A stretch of 35,865 nt of DNA from Gammaproteobacteria bacterium (GTDB lineage: Bacteria; Pseudomonadota; Gammaproteobacteria; Acidiferrobacterales; Sulfurifustaceae): contig JACQBD010000161.1 in assembly GCA_016194665.1 (NCBI GenBank), forward strand, positions 1 to 35,865. Reading direction: 5' to 3'. The notes under the pieces are model-generated. The model had not been told where the DNA came from and searched no databases. It saw only the letters and a list, made by a program, of their open reading frames with translations. A program made the translations under genes and the position numbers. Positions 8,834 to 17,868 of the stretch are shown in pieces; position 1 is the stretch's first letter; each line of letters starts with the position of its first letter.

Positions 8834-10087
8834 TCACATATGCGCGAGCATCGCCGCGCCAAACCCAGAACAACTGACCTGCGTAGCGCCCGGCATCAAG
8901 CGCGCGAAGTCGTAGGTCACCGTTTTGGCGGCAATCGCCGCTTGCATACCTTCGATAATAAGATCGGCGGCTTCGTTCCATCCCAAATGACGCAACATCA
9001 TTTCCGCGGACAAAATCAGCGAGCCGGGATTGACCATGTCCTTGCCGGCGTACTTCGGCGCGGTGCCGTGCGTGGCTTCGAACATCGCCACGGTATCCGA
9101 CAGATTCGCGCCCGGGGCGATACCGATACCGCCGACCTGCGCCGCCAGCGCATCCGAAATGTAATCGCCGTTGAGATTGAGCGTGGCGATGACGCTATAG
9201 TCTTCCGGGCGCAATAAAATCTGCTGCAAGAACGCATCGGCAATCACGTCTTTGATGACGATTTCTTTTTGCGTTTTCGGATTCACCAAACGCATCCACG
9301 GTCCTTGATCGATGAGCTGCGCGTCGAATTCGCGTTGCGCTAATTCATAACCCCAGGTCTTAAATCCGCCTTCGGTAAATTTCATGATGTTGCCCTTGTG
9401 CACCAGCGTCATCGAAGTGCGATCGTTATCGATCGCGTATTGAATCGCACGACGCACCAGACGTTCCGTACCGGCGCGTGAAACCGGTTTGATGCCGATG
9501 GCGGACGATTCCGGAAAGCGGATTTTTTTCACGCCCATGTCGCGTTGCAGAAAATGAATCACCTTCTGGGCTTCGGCCGAGTTCGCGGCCCATTCGATGC
9601 CGGCGTAAATGTCTTCTGAGTTTTCCCGGAATATCACCATATCGGTTTTTTCCGGTTGCTTCAGCGGGCTCGGTACGCCCTGGAAGTAACGCACCGGGCG
9701 CAAACAAACATATAAGTCGAGTTCCTGACGCAAGGTGACGTTGAGCGAACGAATGCCGCCGCCGACCGGCGTGGTCAGCGGACCTTTGATGGAAACCAGA
9801 AATTCTTTGACGGCTTGCAAGGTTTCATCCGGCAACCATTCATTGTCGCCGTAAGTGGCCACGGCTTTTTCGCCGGCGTAAATTTCCATCCAGGCGATGG
9901 CGCGTTTGCCGGCGTAAGCTTTAGCCACCGCCCCGTCCACGACTTTGCGCATCACCGGCGTGATATCGCGTCCGGTGCCGTCGCCTTCGATAAAAGGAAT
10001 GATCGGGCGATCCGGCACTCGCAGTGAGTTGTCCGGATTGACGCCGATCTTATCGCCGACGGGAACTTTAATGTGCTTAAAAGCCAT
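8834..10087 (-). CDS. icd: Isocitrate dehydrogenase (NADP+)
   Basis: TCA-cycle enzyme oxidising isocitrate to 2-oxoglutarate and CO2. The 417-residue product (E. coli 416) has the substrate loop GGGIRSLNV, with Ser114 equivalent to the Ser113 that AceK phosphorylates in E. coli, and the NADP-specifying HGTAPKYAG with Lys-Tyr plus the later YDFARL. The frame opens 12 codons earlier, but the ATG at 10085-10087 ([11 protein letters not shown]) matches the family and has GGAG 7-8 nt upstream. It is divergent from rluE. No aceK is present in the window, so phosphorylation control is only possible. Confidence 0.98.
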   Translation of the reverse strand: MAFKHIKVPVGDKIGVNPDNSLRVPDRPIIPFIEGDGTGRDITPVMRKVVDGAVAKAYAGKRAIAWMEIYAGEKAVATYGDNEWLPDETLQAVKEFLVSIKGPLTTPVGGGIRSLNVTLRQELDLYVCLRPVRYFQGVPSPLKQPEKTDMVIFRENSEDIYAGIEWAANSAEAQKVIHFLQRDMGVKKIRFPESSAIGIKPVSRAGTERLVRRAIQYAIDNDRTSMTLVHKGNIMKFTEGGFKTWGYELAQREFDAQLIDQGPWMRLVNPKTQKEIVIKDVIADAFLQQILLRPEDYSVIATLNLNGDYISDALAAQVGGIGIAPGANLSDTVAMFEATHGTAPKYAGKDMVNPGSLILSAEMMLRHLGWNEAADLIIEGMQAAIAAKTVTYDFARLMPGATQVSCSGFGAAMLAHM

Positions 10088-10157
10088 GGCTTGCTCCGAG
10101 AAAATTAGACTGCATTCTAGCATCAGCGCTTATCAATACGGCAGACGCGCATTCGGT

Positions 10158-10163
10158 TAAAAT
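10158..10163 (+). promoter_or_regulatory. -10-like TAAAAT placed for a leaderless rluE transcript
   Basis: TAAAAT ends 6 nt before the rluE ATG at 10170, so transcription from it would start at or near the A of the ATG. No Shine-Dalgarno is present and no good -35 is visible. Confidence 0.45.
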
Positions 10164-10169
10164 CCGCCG

Positions 10170-10736
10170 ATGGCGCGATTGATTCTTTTTAACAAACCCT
10201 ACGGCGTGTTAACGCAGTTTACCGATTCCGACGGGCGCGAGACATTGGCGTCGTATATTTCAATTCCGCATATCTACCCCGCAGGGCGGCTCGACCGCGA
10301 CAGCGAAGGCCTGTTGCTGCTCACCGACGACGGTAAGTTGCAACAACGCCTGTCCGATCCTCGTTTTAAAATGCCGAAAATTTATTGGACTCAGGTCGAA
10401 GGCATGCCGGACGAGCAAGCCTTGGAACGCCTGCGACGCGGCGTCATTATCGACAGCTCGCGCACGCAACCGGCGCAAGCCAAGCTGATCGCGGAACCAC
10501 CGCTGTGGCCGCGGGTGCCGCCGATTCGGTTGCGCCAATCCATTCCGACTTCGTGGTTGGAAATCGTGCTTACCGAGGGGCGTAATCGCCAAGTACGGCG
10601 CATGACCGCGGCGGTCGGCTTCCCGACCTTGCGCTTGGTGCGCTACGCCATCGGGCCGCATACTTTGGAAGGCATTGCACCGGGGCAGTGGCGTGAAGTG
10701 GAGACGGACAGACAAAAATTAAATGGACAGGATTAA
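10170..10736 (+). CDS. rluE: 23S rRNA pseudouridine synthase, RluE-type
   Basis: RsuA-family pseudouridine synthase; E. coli RluE modifies U2457 of 23S rRNA. The 188-residue product lacks the N-terminal S4 domain, as RluE does, and has the catalytic-Asp motif [14 protein letters not shown] near residues 38-51 and the late [10 protein letters not shown]. Its place between icd and nudJ is that of E. coli rluE. The last residues (LNGQD) and the TAA stop come from an inverted-repeat element that begins at 10726, so the original C-terminus was probably slightly different. No Shine-Dalgarno precedes the ATG; a TAAAAT box lies 6 nt upstream. Confidence 0.93.
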   Translation: MARLILFNKPYGVLTQFTDSDGRETLASYISIPHIYPAGRLDRDSEGLLLLTDDGKLQQRLSDPRFKMPKIYWTQVEGMPDEQALERLRRGVIIDSSRTQPAQAKLIAEPPLWPRVPPIRLRQSIPTSWLEIVLTEGRNRQVRRMTAAVGFPTLRLVRYAIGPHTLEGIAPGQWREVETDRQKLNGQD

Positions 10737-10797
10737 CAGGATTTACAAGATGAAATTCCAAGCAATTAAAAATCCCGTTAATCCTGTAAATCCTGTC
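10726..10797. repeat. Inverted-repeat element C overlapping the rluE stop codon
   Basis: The left arm (10726-10751) begins GACAGGATTAACAGGATTTA and the right arm (10772-10797) ends AATCCTGTAAATCCTGTC; the arms are 26 bp and complementary with about four mismatches, separated by 20 nt. Each arm itself contains two AGGATT units. Repeats built from AGGATTTAC/AGGATTAAC units occur in many proteobacterial genomes. The left arm supplies the rluE stop (TAA at 10734-10736). A third, partial unit (AATCCCATTAATCGG) lies near 10820. Confidence 0.85.
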
Positions 10798-10854
10798 TAA
10801 TTTTATTTTAAGATTTAAAAAATCCCATTAATCGGCTCCATTCCCTTTTGGTGT

Positions 10855-10860
10855 TATTAT
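10855..10860 (+). promoter_or_regulatory. -10-like TATTAT before nudJ
   Basis: TATTAT ends 9 nt before the nudJ ATG (10870). With no Shine-Dalgarno in between (CGTAAAAAT), a transcript from here would be leaderless or nearly so. Confidence 0.4.
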
Positions 10861-10869
10861 CGTAAAAAT

Positions 10870-11352
10870 ATGATCTGGAAACCAAATGTCGTGGTCGCGG
10901 CCATGGTCGAACACGAAGGCAAATTTCTTTTGGTTGAAGAACAAGCCGACGGTCAACTCGTGCTCAATCAACCGGCCGGTCATCTCGATGAAGGCGAAAG
11001 CTTGCTCACGGCGGTGGCGCGTGAAACGCTCGAAGAGACTGCCTGGCATTTCACGCCGGAAATGTTGCTCGGCGTTTATCGCTGGCCGCATCCCACCAAA
11101 TCCATCACCTATCTGCGTTTCGCTTTTATCGGTCGCGTCACGCGCCATGAACCTGAACGGTCGCTGGATCACGGCATCGTGCGCTGTGTGTGGCTCACCC
11201 CAGAAGAAATACGCGCGCAGCGTAGCCGTCACCGCAGTCCGCAGGTGGAACGTTGCCTGAACGATTATCTCGCGGGTCAACGTTATCCGCTCGAGGTAAT
11301 CCAAGACCTGGCCAACATAAATCTTTCCGCCGCGGTTCACCAGACAAGGTAG
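10870..11352 (+). CDS. nudJ: NUDIX hydrolase, NudJ-like
   Basis: NUDIX phosphohydrolase; E. coli NudJ acts on thiamine-related pyrophosphates and nucleoside phosphates. The 160-residue product has the NUDIX box from Gly37 to Trp59 (GHLDEGESLLTAVARETLEE), with the REXXEE core intact (Arg51, Glu52, Glu55, Glu56) but Ala58 where the consensus has Gly. Position between rluE and mnmA matches E. coli nudJ. The start MIWKPNVVVAAMVE matches the family. Its tail holds the ribosome-binding site of mnmA (AAGGTAG), 6 nt separating the two genes. Confidence 0.92.
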   Translation: MIWKPNVVVAAMVEHEGKFLLVEEQADGQLVLNQPAGHLDEGESLLTAVARETLEETAWHFTPEMLLGVYRWPHPTKSITYLRFAFIGRVTRHEPERSLDHGIVRCVWLTPEEIRAQRSRHRSPQVERCLNDYLAGQRYPLEVIQDLANINLSAAVHQTR

Positions 11353-11358
11353 ACAGCG

Positions 11359-12459
11359 ATGAAAATCATGGTGGGTATTTCCGGTGGCGTGGATTCGGCG
11401 GTGGCAGCATTACTGCTTAAGCGCGCGGGTCACGAGCTCAGCGGTTTATTCATGAAGAACTGGGAAGAAGACGATACCGATGAACATTGCGGCGCTGCCG
11501 AAGATTTAAAATCGGCACGCGCAGTATGCGAACATTTGGGCATCCCCTTAACCACGGTTAATTTTTCCAGCGAGTATTGGGATCGGGTGTTCAGTTATTT
11601 TCTGAGCGAATACCGCGCCGGGCGCACGCCGAATCCGGATGTATTGTGCAACAAGGAAATAAAATTCCGCGCATTTCTGGAACACGCGCTGACGCGCGGT
11701 GCGCAACGCATTGCCACCGGCCATTATGCACGCGTGGCCGAGCATGGCGGACGTTTTCAACTTCTCAAAGCGCGCGATACCAATAAAGATCAAAGTTACT
11801 TTTTGTATTTACTGGGACAAGAAGCGCTCGCGCATAGTTTGTTTCCGCTCGGCGAACTCAGCAAACCCGAAGTGCGTCGCCTGGCGCAGCAAGCCGGCCT
11901 GCCGAATCACGACCGCGAGGATTCCACCGGCATTTGTTTTATCGGTGAACGCAATTTCAAATCCTTCCTGGCGCGTTATCTGCCGGCGCAAGTCGGCGAG
12001 ATGCGCACGCTCGCCGGCATCGTCAAAGGCACGCACGATGGCGTGATGTATTACACCATCGGTCAGCGTCAGGGGTTGGGCATCGGCGGCGAAGGCGAAG
12101 CTTGGTACGTGGTCGCCAAAGACGTCGCGCAAAACATTTTATACGTCGAGCAGGGCGAACATCACCCGGCGCTTTACAGCGAAGCCTTGCGCGCCGATCA
12201 ACTGCACTGGATCGGCGGCGAAGCGCCGGCGGTTCCTTGTCATCTGCAAGCCAAGACGCGTTATCGCCAGGCGGATCAGGGCTGCACGCTCTATCCGCAA
12301 GCGCTGGGCTTGGACATTCGTTTCGATGCGCCGCAACGCGCGGTGACGCCGGGTCAATCGGTGGTGTTCTATAACGGCGATGAATGTTTAGGCGGCGGCG
12401 TCATTGAGCAAGCCATAAGTAAGTTTCACCACGGCGCGCCACGCGCGGCGCAACTTTGA
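11359..12459 (+). CDS. mnmA: tRNA 2-thiouridylase MnmA
   Basis: Thiolates U34 of tRNA Lys, Glu and Gln using sulfur relayed from IscS and the Tus proteins. The 366-residue product has the PP-loop SGGVDSAVA (residues 8-16) that adenylates the uridine, and the two catalytic cysteines: Cys97 in [12 protein letters not shown] and Cys193 in [12 protein letters not shown]. Length and motifs are those of the family. It lies 6 nt after nudJ and 69 nt before purB; the hflD gene normally found next is absent. Confidence 0.98.
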   Translation: MKIMVGISGGVDSAVAALLLKRAGHELSGLFMKNWEEDDTDEHCGAAEDLKSARAVCEHLGIPLTTVNFSSEYWDRVFSYFLSEYRAGRTPNPDVLCNKEIKFRAFLEHALTRGAQRIATGHYARVAEHGGRFQLLKARDTNKDQSYFLYLLGQEALAHSLFPLGELSKPEVRRLAQQAGLPNHDREDSTGICFIGERNFKSFLARYLPAQVGEMRTLAGIVKGTHDGVMYYTIGQRQGLGIGGEGEAWYVVAKDVAQNILYVEQGEHHPALYSEALRADQLHWIGGEAPAVPCHLQAKTRYRQADQGCTLYPQALGLDIRFDAPQRAVTPGQSVVFYNGDECLGGGVIEQAISKFHHGAPRAAQL

Positions 12460-12480
12460 ACGTATTTTTTATGTCGATTC

Positions 12481-13941
<1,461 letters not shown>

Positions 13942-14058
13942 TCCACCATCTTCCGTTCGTCGTTCGACGTTGCCATTCCACCCCAATGCCGAAGATTGGT
14001 CTATATATATTTTAATAAGCCTATTTTATTGGCATGACTGAGGCCAGCGATCAAGTAA

Positions 14059-14577
14059 ATGGATACGGCAGAAAATAAACCAATAGAAGAAAAACCTGCG
14101 CCTCAGCGCCGGATCATCAAAGAGCGCGATGAAGTCCGTGACTATATCGCTGAGCTGACCGAGAGCGCGGTGCGCGAAATCGTCATCTTCGCGCCGCAAC
14201 TCGACGGCTATATTTTCAATACCACGCGCGTTTCGCGTGCCCTGGCCAGTTTTTCCGCGCGCCATCGGTACAACTTGGTGCGCATCGTGGTCGAAGACGT
14301 AGAGCAAATGATGCGCGATAACGACCGCCTGGTTAGTCTTTGCCGGCGCTTAAGTGACTTTATTCAAATACACAAAGTAGGCGAAGAGCATTCCGGAATT
14401 CGCGAAATGTTCATGGCGGTCGATCATCACAGTTACCTGCATCAAGAAGATAACGCCAAACCCGAACACCTGGCCGGCCGTCACGACACCCGCCAAACCG
14501 TCATGTTAGTGCGGCGCTTCCGCGAAATATGGGATCGCAGCGAACCTATTTCAGCATTACGCACCGCGGGACTCTAG
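14059..14577 (+). CDS. DUF7931-like hypothetical protein
   Basis: A 172-residue soluble protein with an acidic-basic N-terminal tail (residues 1-25), then a globular part: VREIVIFAPQLDGYIFNT, RYNLVRIVVEDVEQMMRDND, LCRRLSDFIQIHKV, FMAVDHHSYLHQED. The pattern of strand, helix and a display of conserved Asp/His recalls the DUF7931 group found in many gammaproteobacteria, some of whose members look like half of a phospholipase-D-type fold. No HKD motif is present, so no activity is claimed. It is 7 nt upstream of the NlpC/P60 gene and likely in one operon with it and the secretin-like gene. Confidence 0.75.
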   Translation: MDTAENKPIEEKPAPQRRIIKERDEVRDYIAELTESAVREIVIFAPQLDGYIFNTTRVSRALASFSARHRYNLVRIVVEDVEQMMRDNDRLVSLCRRLSDFIQIHKVGEEHSGIREMFMAVDHHSYLHQEDNAKPEHLAGRHDTRQTVMLVRRFREIWDRSEPISALRTAGL

Positions 14578-14584
14578 CCCGTTC

Positions 14585-15064
14585 ATGATCATGCCGCGCC
14601 GAATTCTCCAAGCGCTTTTTTTAGTTTTATTTATCAGTCTGACCACGGCTTGCGGTCATGGCGATCCAGACAACAATCCCCCACCGGCGAAAATGGCCAG
14701 TCGCGCCGCCGATCAAGCCTTAGCCATGGTCGGCAAGCCCTATCATTACGGCGGCAATACACCTGCCGGTTTCGATTGCAGCGGGCTCGTGCAGTACAGC
14801 TATCGCCGCGTCGGCTTCGATTTACCGCATGGAACCAGTCAGCTGCGACGCGTGTCACAAGTAATTCCACGGCAGCATTTGCAACGCGGCGATCTGTTAT
14901 TTTTTAACCAAGAAGGAAAAAAATCTTCGCATGTGGCGCTGTACCTTGGCGATGACCGTTTCGTGCACGCCCCGTCCGGCGGTAAAAAAGTTTATGTGAG
15001 CAGCTTTAATGACACGTATTGGCAAAAACATTTTAGCGAGGCGCGGCGCCTCGACGTGGATTAG
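14585..15064 (+). CDS. NlpC/P60 family peptidoglycan endopeptidase, probable lipoprotein
   Basis: Cell-wall hydrolase that cuts D-Glu-meso-Dpm type bonds in stem peptides. The 159-residue product has a hydrophobic signal (LQALFLVLFISLTTAC) ending at a plausible but imperfect lipobox with Cys23, then an NlpC/P60 domain from about residue 38: catalytic Cys65 in FDCSGLVQYSY, His116 in SHVALYLGD and a third polar residue, His128, in FVHAPS. The ATG at 14591 is an equally good start. It is probably attached to the outer membrane. The next gene starts 1 nt after its stop. Confidence 0.93.
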   Translation: MIMPRRILQALFLVLFISLTTACGHGDPDNNPPPAKMASRAADQALAMVGKPYHYGGNTPAGFDCSGLVQYSYRRVGFDLPHGTSQLRRVSQVIPRQHLQRGDLLFFNQEGKKSSHVALYLGDDRFVHAPSGGKKVYVSSFNDTYWQKHFSEARRLDVD

Positions 15065-15065
15065 C

Positions 15066-15926
15066 ATGCTGCGTCGCGCGCTCGGCGGCCGCGGCTTTCT
15101 TATCTTGCTGGCAATAAGTATTTTTGTGCCGGCGCAAACCATGGCCGATGACAGCCGCATCCTGCCGTTGAAACATCGTAGCGCGCAAGAAATCATTCCG
15201 CTGATTCGCCCCTTGCTGGGACCGGACGATGTGCTCACCGGCATGGATTACCGTTTAATTGTTCGAACCTCCGATAAAAAATTTAAAGAAATCGAGCGCC
15301 TATTGACGCAACTGGACGTGGCGCCGCAACAACTTCGCATCACCGTGCAACAAGGCGTCGCCGAAAACGACACCAATACCTCACAATCGGTTTCCGGCGA
15401 AGTGGATGTAGGCAAAAACGCACACATCAAAATTCCGCCAAAGCCATCCGATAAGCGTGGAGTCGTTATCCAAAACGATAAACTTCGATACAACGCGCAA
15501 CAACGCACTAATGTCAGTAACAGTCAAAATACGCAGATGCTCTTAACCCAAGACGGTCGACGCGCGTACATCCGCATCGGCAAACTCGTGCCGCATGTAA
15601 AAAGAGTGATCGAGTTGCATCAAAATCGATTGATTCTCACCGAAGGCGTGGAGATGCAAGATGTCACCACCGGCTTCGATGTGCTGCCGCGCATACACGG
15701 CGACCGGGTTCAGCTGGAAATTACGCCGCGCTTATCGACCTTGGTAAACCCTTCCACCGGTTTGGCGAATATCCAGACGCTCACCACCTCGGTGGAAGTA
15801 AAGCGCGGCGAGTGGATTGAATTGGGAAGTATCTTTGGAAATCGCGACGATATCCAACGCGCTATTTTAGAAAGTGCGCGCACTGAATCCGGCACGCAAA
15901 GTACGGTACGCATTAAAGTCGAATAG
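15066..15926 (+). CDS. Short secretin-like periplasmic protein (type II/III secretin domain, NolW-like)
   Basis: A 286-residue protein with a signal peptide (RGFLILLAISIFVPAQTMA, cleavage likely before DDSRILPL). Residues 27-95 match a secretin N-domain (LKHRSAQEIIPLIRPLLG, DVAPQQLRITVQQ). The C-terminal 120 residues resemble part of a secretin core (GFDVLPRIHGDRVQLEITP, VEVKRGEWIELGSI). It is less than half the length of GspD or PilQ and has only one N-domain, so it is unlikely to form a full gated pore. The frame is open from 15009, but the ATG at 15066 gives the signal peptide and follows the NlpC gene stop by 1 nt. gspB and gspA lie 3-5 kb away. Confidence 0.8.
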   Translation: MLRRALGGRGFLILLAISIFVPAQTMADDSRILPLKHRSAQEIIPLIRPLLGPDDVLTGMDYRLIVRTSDKKFKEIERLLTQLDVAPQQLRITVQQGVAENDTNTSQSVSGEVDVGKNAHIKIPPKPSDKRGVVIQNDKLRYNAQQRTNVSNSQNTQMLLTQDGRRAYIRIGKLVPHVKRVIELHQNRLILTEGVEMQDVTTGFDVLPRIHGDRVQLEITPRLSTLVNPSTGLANIQTLTTSVEVKRGEWIELGSIFGNRDDIQRAILESARTESGTQSTVRIKVE

Positions 15927-15955
15927 CATCTGTCTCAAAAATATTTTTAATATAG

Positions 15956-15983
15956 GTTGGGTTGAGCGACAGCGAAACCCAAC
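15956..15983. repeat. Hairpin repeat, family A copy 2
   Basis: GTTGGGTT (15956-15963) and AACCCAAC (15976-15983) with loop GAGCGACAGCGA, almost the same as the copy at 843-870. It is preceded by CTCAAAAATATTTTTAAT, a motif shared with the other family A copies. It follows the secretin-like gene stop by 30 nt. Confidence 0.8.
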
Positions 15984-16001
15984 AAGTCGACACAGTTATA
16001 T

Positions 16002-16091
16002 CTCAAAAATAGTTTTATGTAGGTTGGGTTAGGCGCGCAGCGCCGTAACCCAACGATTTGTTGGGGTTCGCGGTACTCACCCCAACCTACA
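16002..16091. repeat. Hairpin repeat, family A copy 3 (long form)
   Basis: CTCAAAAATAGTTTTA leads into an outer inverted repeat, TGTAGGTTGGG (16018-16028) with CCCAACCTACA (16081-16091), and nested within it is GTTGGGTT with AACCCAAC around GCGCGCAGCGC. The cruciform-like structure lies between the ends of the convergent secretin-like and thioredoxin genes, only 6 nt from the thioredoxin stop, and may end transcription from both sides. Confidence 0.82.
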
Positions 16092-16097
16092 TTGAAA

Positions 16098-16448
16098 CTA
16101 CAGCAAGGCCGCTGGCGCGTGCTGTGAAATAAACTCTTGTACCTGCGGTTCGCGGCGCGCGCCGCTAAAGCGTCCGGTTTCCACGCCATTGACAAACAAA
16201 ATCACCGTGGGAAATCCACGCAGCTGATAGCGCCCGGCTAAATGCATGTTGTCATCGACTTCGACCTTGGCCAATAAAATTTTTCCGTTCAAAGCCTGCG
16301 TCACTTTCTCCAAAACCGGCGTTAGTACGCGGCAAGGCGGACACCAATCGGCCCAGAAATCCACCAGCACCGGATGTTGCCGCGAAGCCTCCAATACTTT
16401 CTCGGAAAAATCGTTTTCAGTGGCGTCAAAAATTAGCGATGTGGGCAT
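16098..16448 (-). CDS. Thioredoxin-family protein with a CPPC active site
   Basis: A 116-residue cytoplasmic-looking thioredoxin fold: VLVDFWADWCPPCRVLTPVL with Cys36 and Cys39, and the cis-Pro loop GFPTVILFVNG. The dipeptide between the cysteines is PP rather than the GP of classical thioredoxin 1, which would change redox potential; CPPC is otherwise common in periplasmic TlpA/ResA types, but no signal peptide is present here. The start at 16446-16448 (MPTSLIFDATENDFSE) fits the family; the frame is open to 16520, giving an unlikely tail. Divergent from the M42-type peptidase. Confidence 0.92.
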   Translation of the reverse strand: MPTSLIFDATENDFSEKVLEASRQHPVLVDFWADWCPPCRVLTPVLEKVTQALNGKILLAKVEVDDNMHLAGRYQLRGFPTVILFVNGVETGRFSGARREPQVQEFISQHAPAALL

Positions 16449-16546
16449 GTTCTTGCTGTGGGGGAAATTAATAAAAATAAGACACAAATACAATCTTAGC
16501 GAATGCCGCGAACATAACAAATCTTTTGTTTAGCGCGGATAAAAGT

Positions 16547-16552
16547 TATAGT
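16547..16552 (+). promoter_or_regulatory. -10-like TATAGT just before the M42-type peptidase
   Basis: TATAGT ends 7 nt before the ATG at 16560. TTTGTT lies 16 nt upstream as a poor -35. No Shine-Dalgarno is present, which fits a leaderless transcript. Confidence 0.45.
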
Positions 16553-16559
16553 CGCAGAA

Positions 16560-17729
16560 ATGAATCCACGTCGTTATTCGCTGCTCACTGAACTGCTCAC
16601 GCAGCCGACGGCACCTTTCCGCGAACAAGCCGTGATGACGCTCGTGGCGTCGGTATTAAAACAAAACGGCGTTGCGTTTTTTCACGATCCCATCGGTAAC
16701 ATGATCGTCGGCTGCGCTTCCGCCGCAGAGTATCTGTACTTGGTGCGTCAAAAAATCGCCGAGCCGCTGCGCGTCTTCATCGCCCATACCGATCATCCCG
16801 GATTTCACGGCCTGCGTTGGCTGTCCGACTCGCGCTTAAAAATAAAATGGCACGGCGGTTCACCGACTAAACATCTAACGGGCAGCAGCGTATGGCTGGC
16901 CGGGTCTGCCGGCCTCTGGGGACAGGGCCAACTACGCCAAGTGCGCTTGCTTAAATCGAAACACGCCATCGATACCGCTGAAGTGCAAATAATCAAATCC
17001 GCCACGCGCGCTTCCAGACCTAAAGCCAACGCGCTGTTCGGTGGATTTAAATTCCGCGCGCCGGTGTGGCGCTCGGGCAAAAAAATTTACACCAAAGCCG
17101 CGGACGATCTGGTCGGCGTTTTTGCCATCGTCCATACCGCGCTCGATTTTCAAAAAAAGTACCGCGGCAAACGTTCGCCGCCGTTTCTCGGCTTGCTCAC
17201 GCGCGCGGAAGAAGTCGGATTCGTCGGCGCCATCGGCCACTTCGACCTCGGTTGGCTTACGTCCGCGCTGCGGCCTATCGTGTGCGTCAGCCTCGAAACT
17301 TCGCGCACGCTTCCCGGCGCCCTCATCGGTCACGGACCGGTGGTGCGCTTGGGAGACCGGCGCACGGTATTCGACCCTGATTATCTTAAAGTGCTGACCG
17401 ATGTCGCCGCCCACAGCTTGCCGAAAAAACATCAGCGGCGCGTGATGGATGGCGGCGCCTGCGAAGCCACCGCCGCCACGGTGTATGGATTTCCCGCGAT
17501 TGGCATATCGGTGCCGCTCGGCAACTATCACAATCAAGGCTTGGAAGGCGGACCGGATTGCCGCGGCGCCGACGGTCCGGCGCCGGAGTTTGTGCACCTC
17601 GACGATATCGAAGGCATGCTGCGTCTGTGCCAAGCCTTATTGCAGCCGAAATTATCTTGGAGCGATCCCTGGAAGCCGCAACAGCATCTCATGCAAAAAC
17701 GGCTGCGCAGCTATCGCCGTCTACTCTAA
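16560..17729 (+). CDS. M42-family-like metal aminopeptidase
   Basis: A 389-residue protein of the M42/M18-like dinuclear zinc peptidase clan. Probable metal and catalytic residues are visible in order: His76-x-Asp78 (IAHTDHPGFH), Asp182/183 (KAADDLVGVFAI), Glu217-Glu218 (AEEVGFVGA), Glu246 (VSLETSR) and His324 (LGNYHNQG). Between the first two lies the region where M42 proteins insert a dimerisation domain. Members are cytoplasmic aminopeptidases forming large tetrahedral complexes; the substrate here is unknown. The N-terminal third is diverged from typical M42 enzymes. No Shine-Dalgarno is seen. Confidence 0.85.
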   Translation: MNPRRYSLLTELLTQPTAPFREQAVMTLVASVLKQNGVAFFHDPIGNMIVGCASAAEYLYLVRQKIAEPLRVFIAHTDHPGFHGLRWLSDSRLKIKWHGGSPTKHLTGSSVWLAGSAGLWGQGQLRQVRLLKSKHAIDTAEVQIIKSATRASRPKANALFGGFKFRAPVWRSGKKIYTKAADDLVGVFAIVHTALDFQKKYRGKRSPPFLGLLTRAEEVGFVGAIGHFDLGWLTSALRPIVCVSLETSRTLPGALIGHGPVVRLGDRRTVFDPDYLKVLTDVAAHSLPKKHQRRVMDGGACEATAATVYGFPAIGISVPLGNYHNQGLEGGPDCRGADGPAPEFVHLDDIEGMLRLCQALLQPKLSWSDPWKPQQHLMQKRLRSYRRLL

Positions 17730-17868
17730 AAATTTTCCCCCAGTCGTACCACCGGTCGGCTTACCGGCCCCAAATATCGTGACAGGAATTCGTAATACAG
17801 CGCCCGCGCCTATACTTTTTGACGTAAACGATATTGCCCGGATCGAATTAAGCCCACAAGGAAGTCGC

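Noticed and set aside
17449-17868. 140-codon upstream extension of double-zinc-ribbon gene A
   Set aside because: It runs through the end of the peptidase gene in another frame; the GTG at 17869 has a Shine-Dalgarno and aligns with the paralogue.
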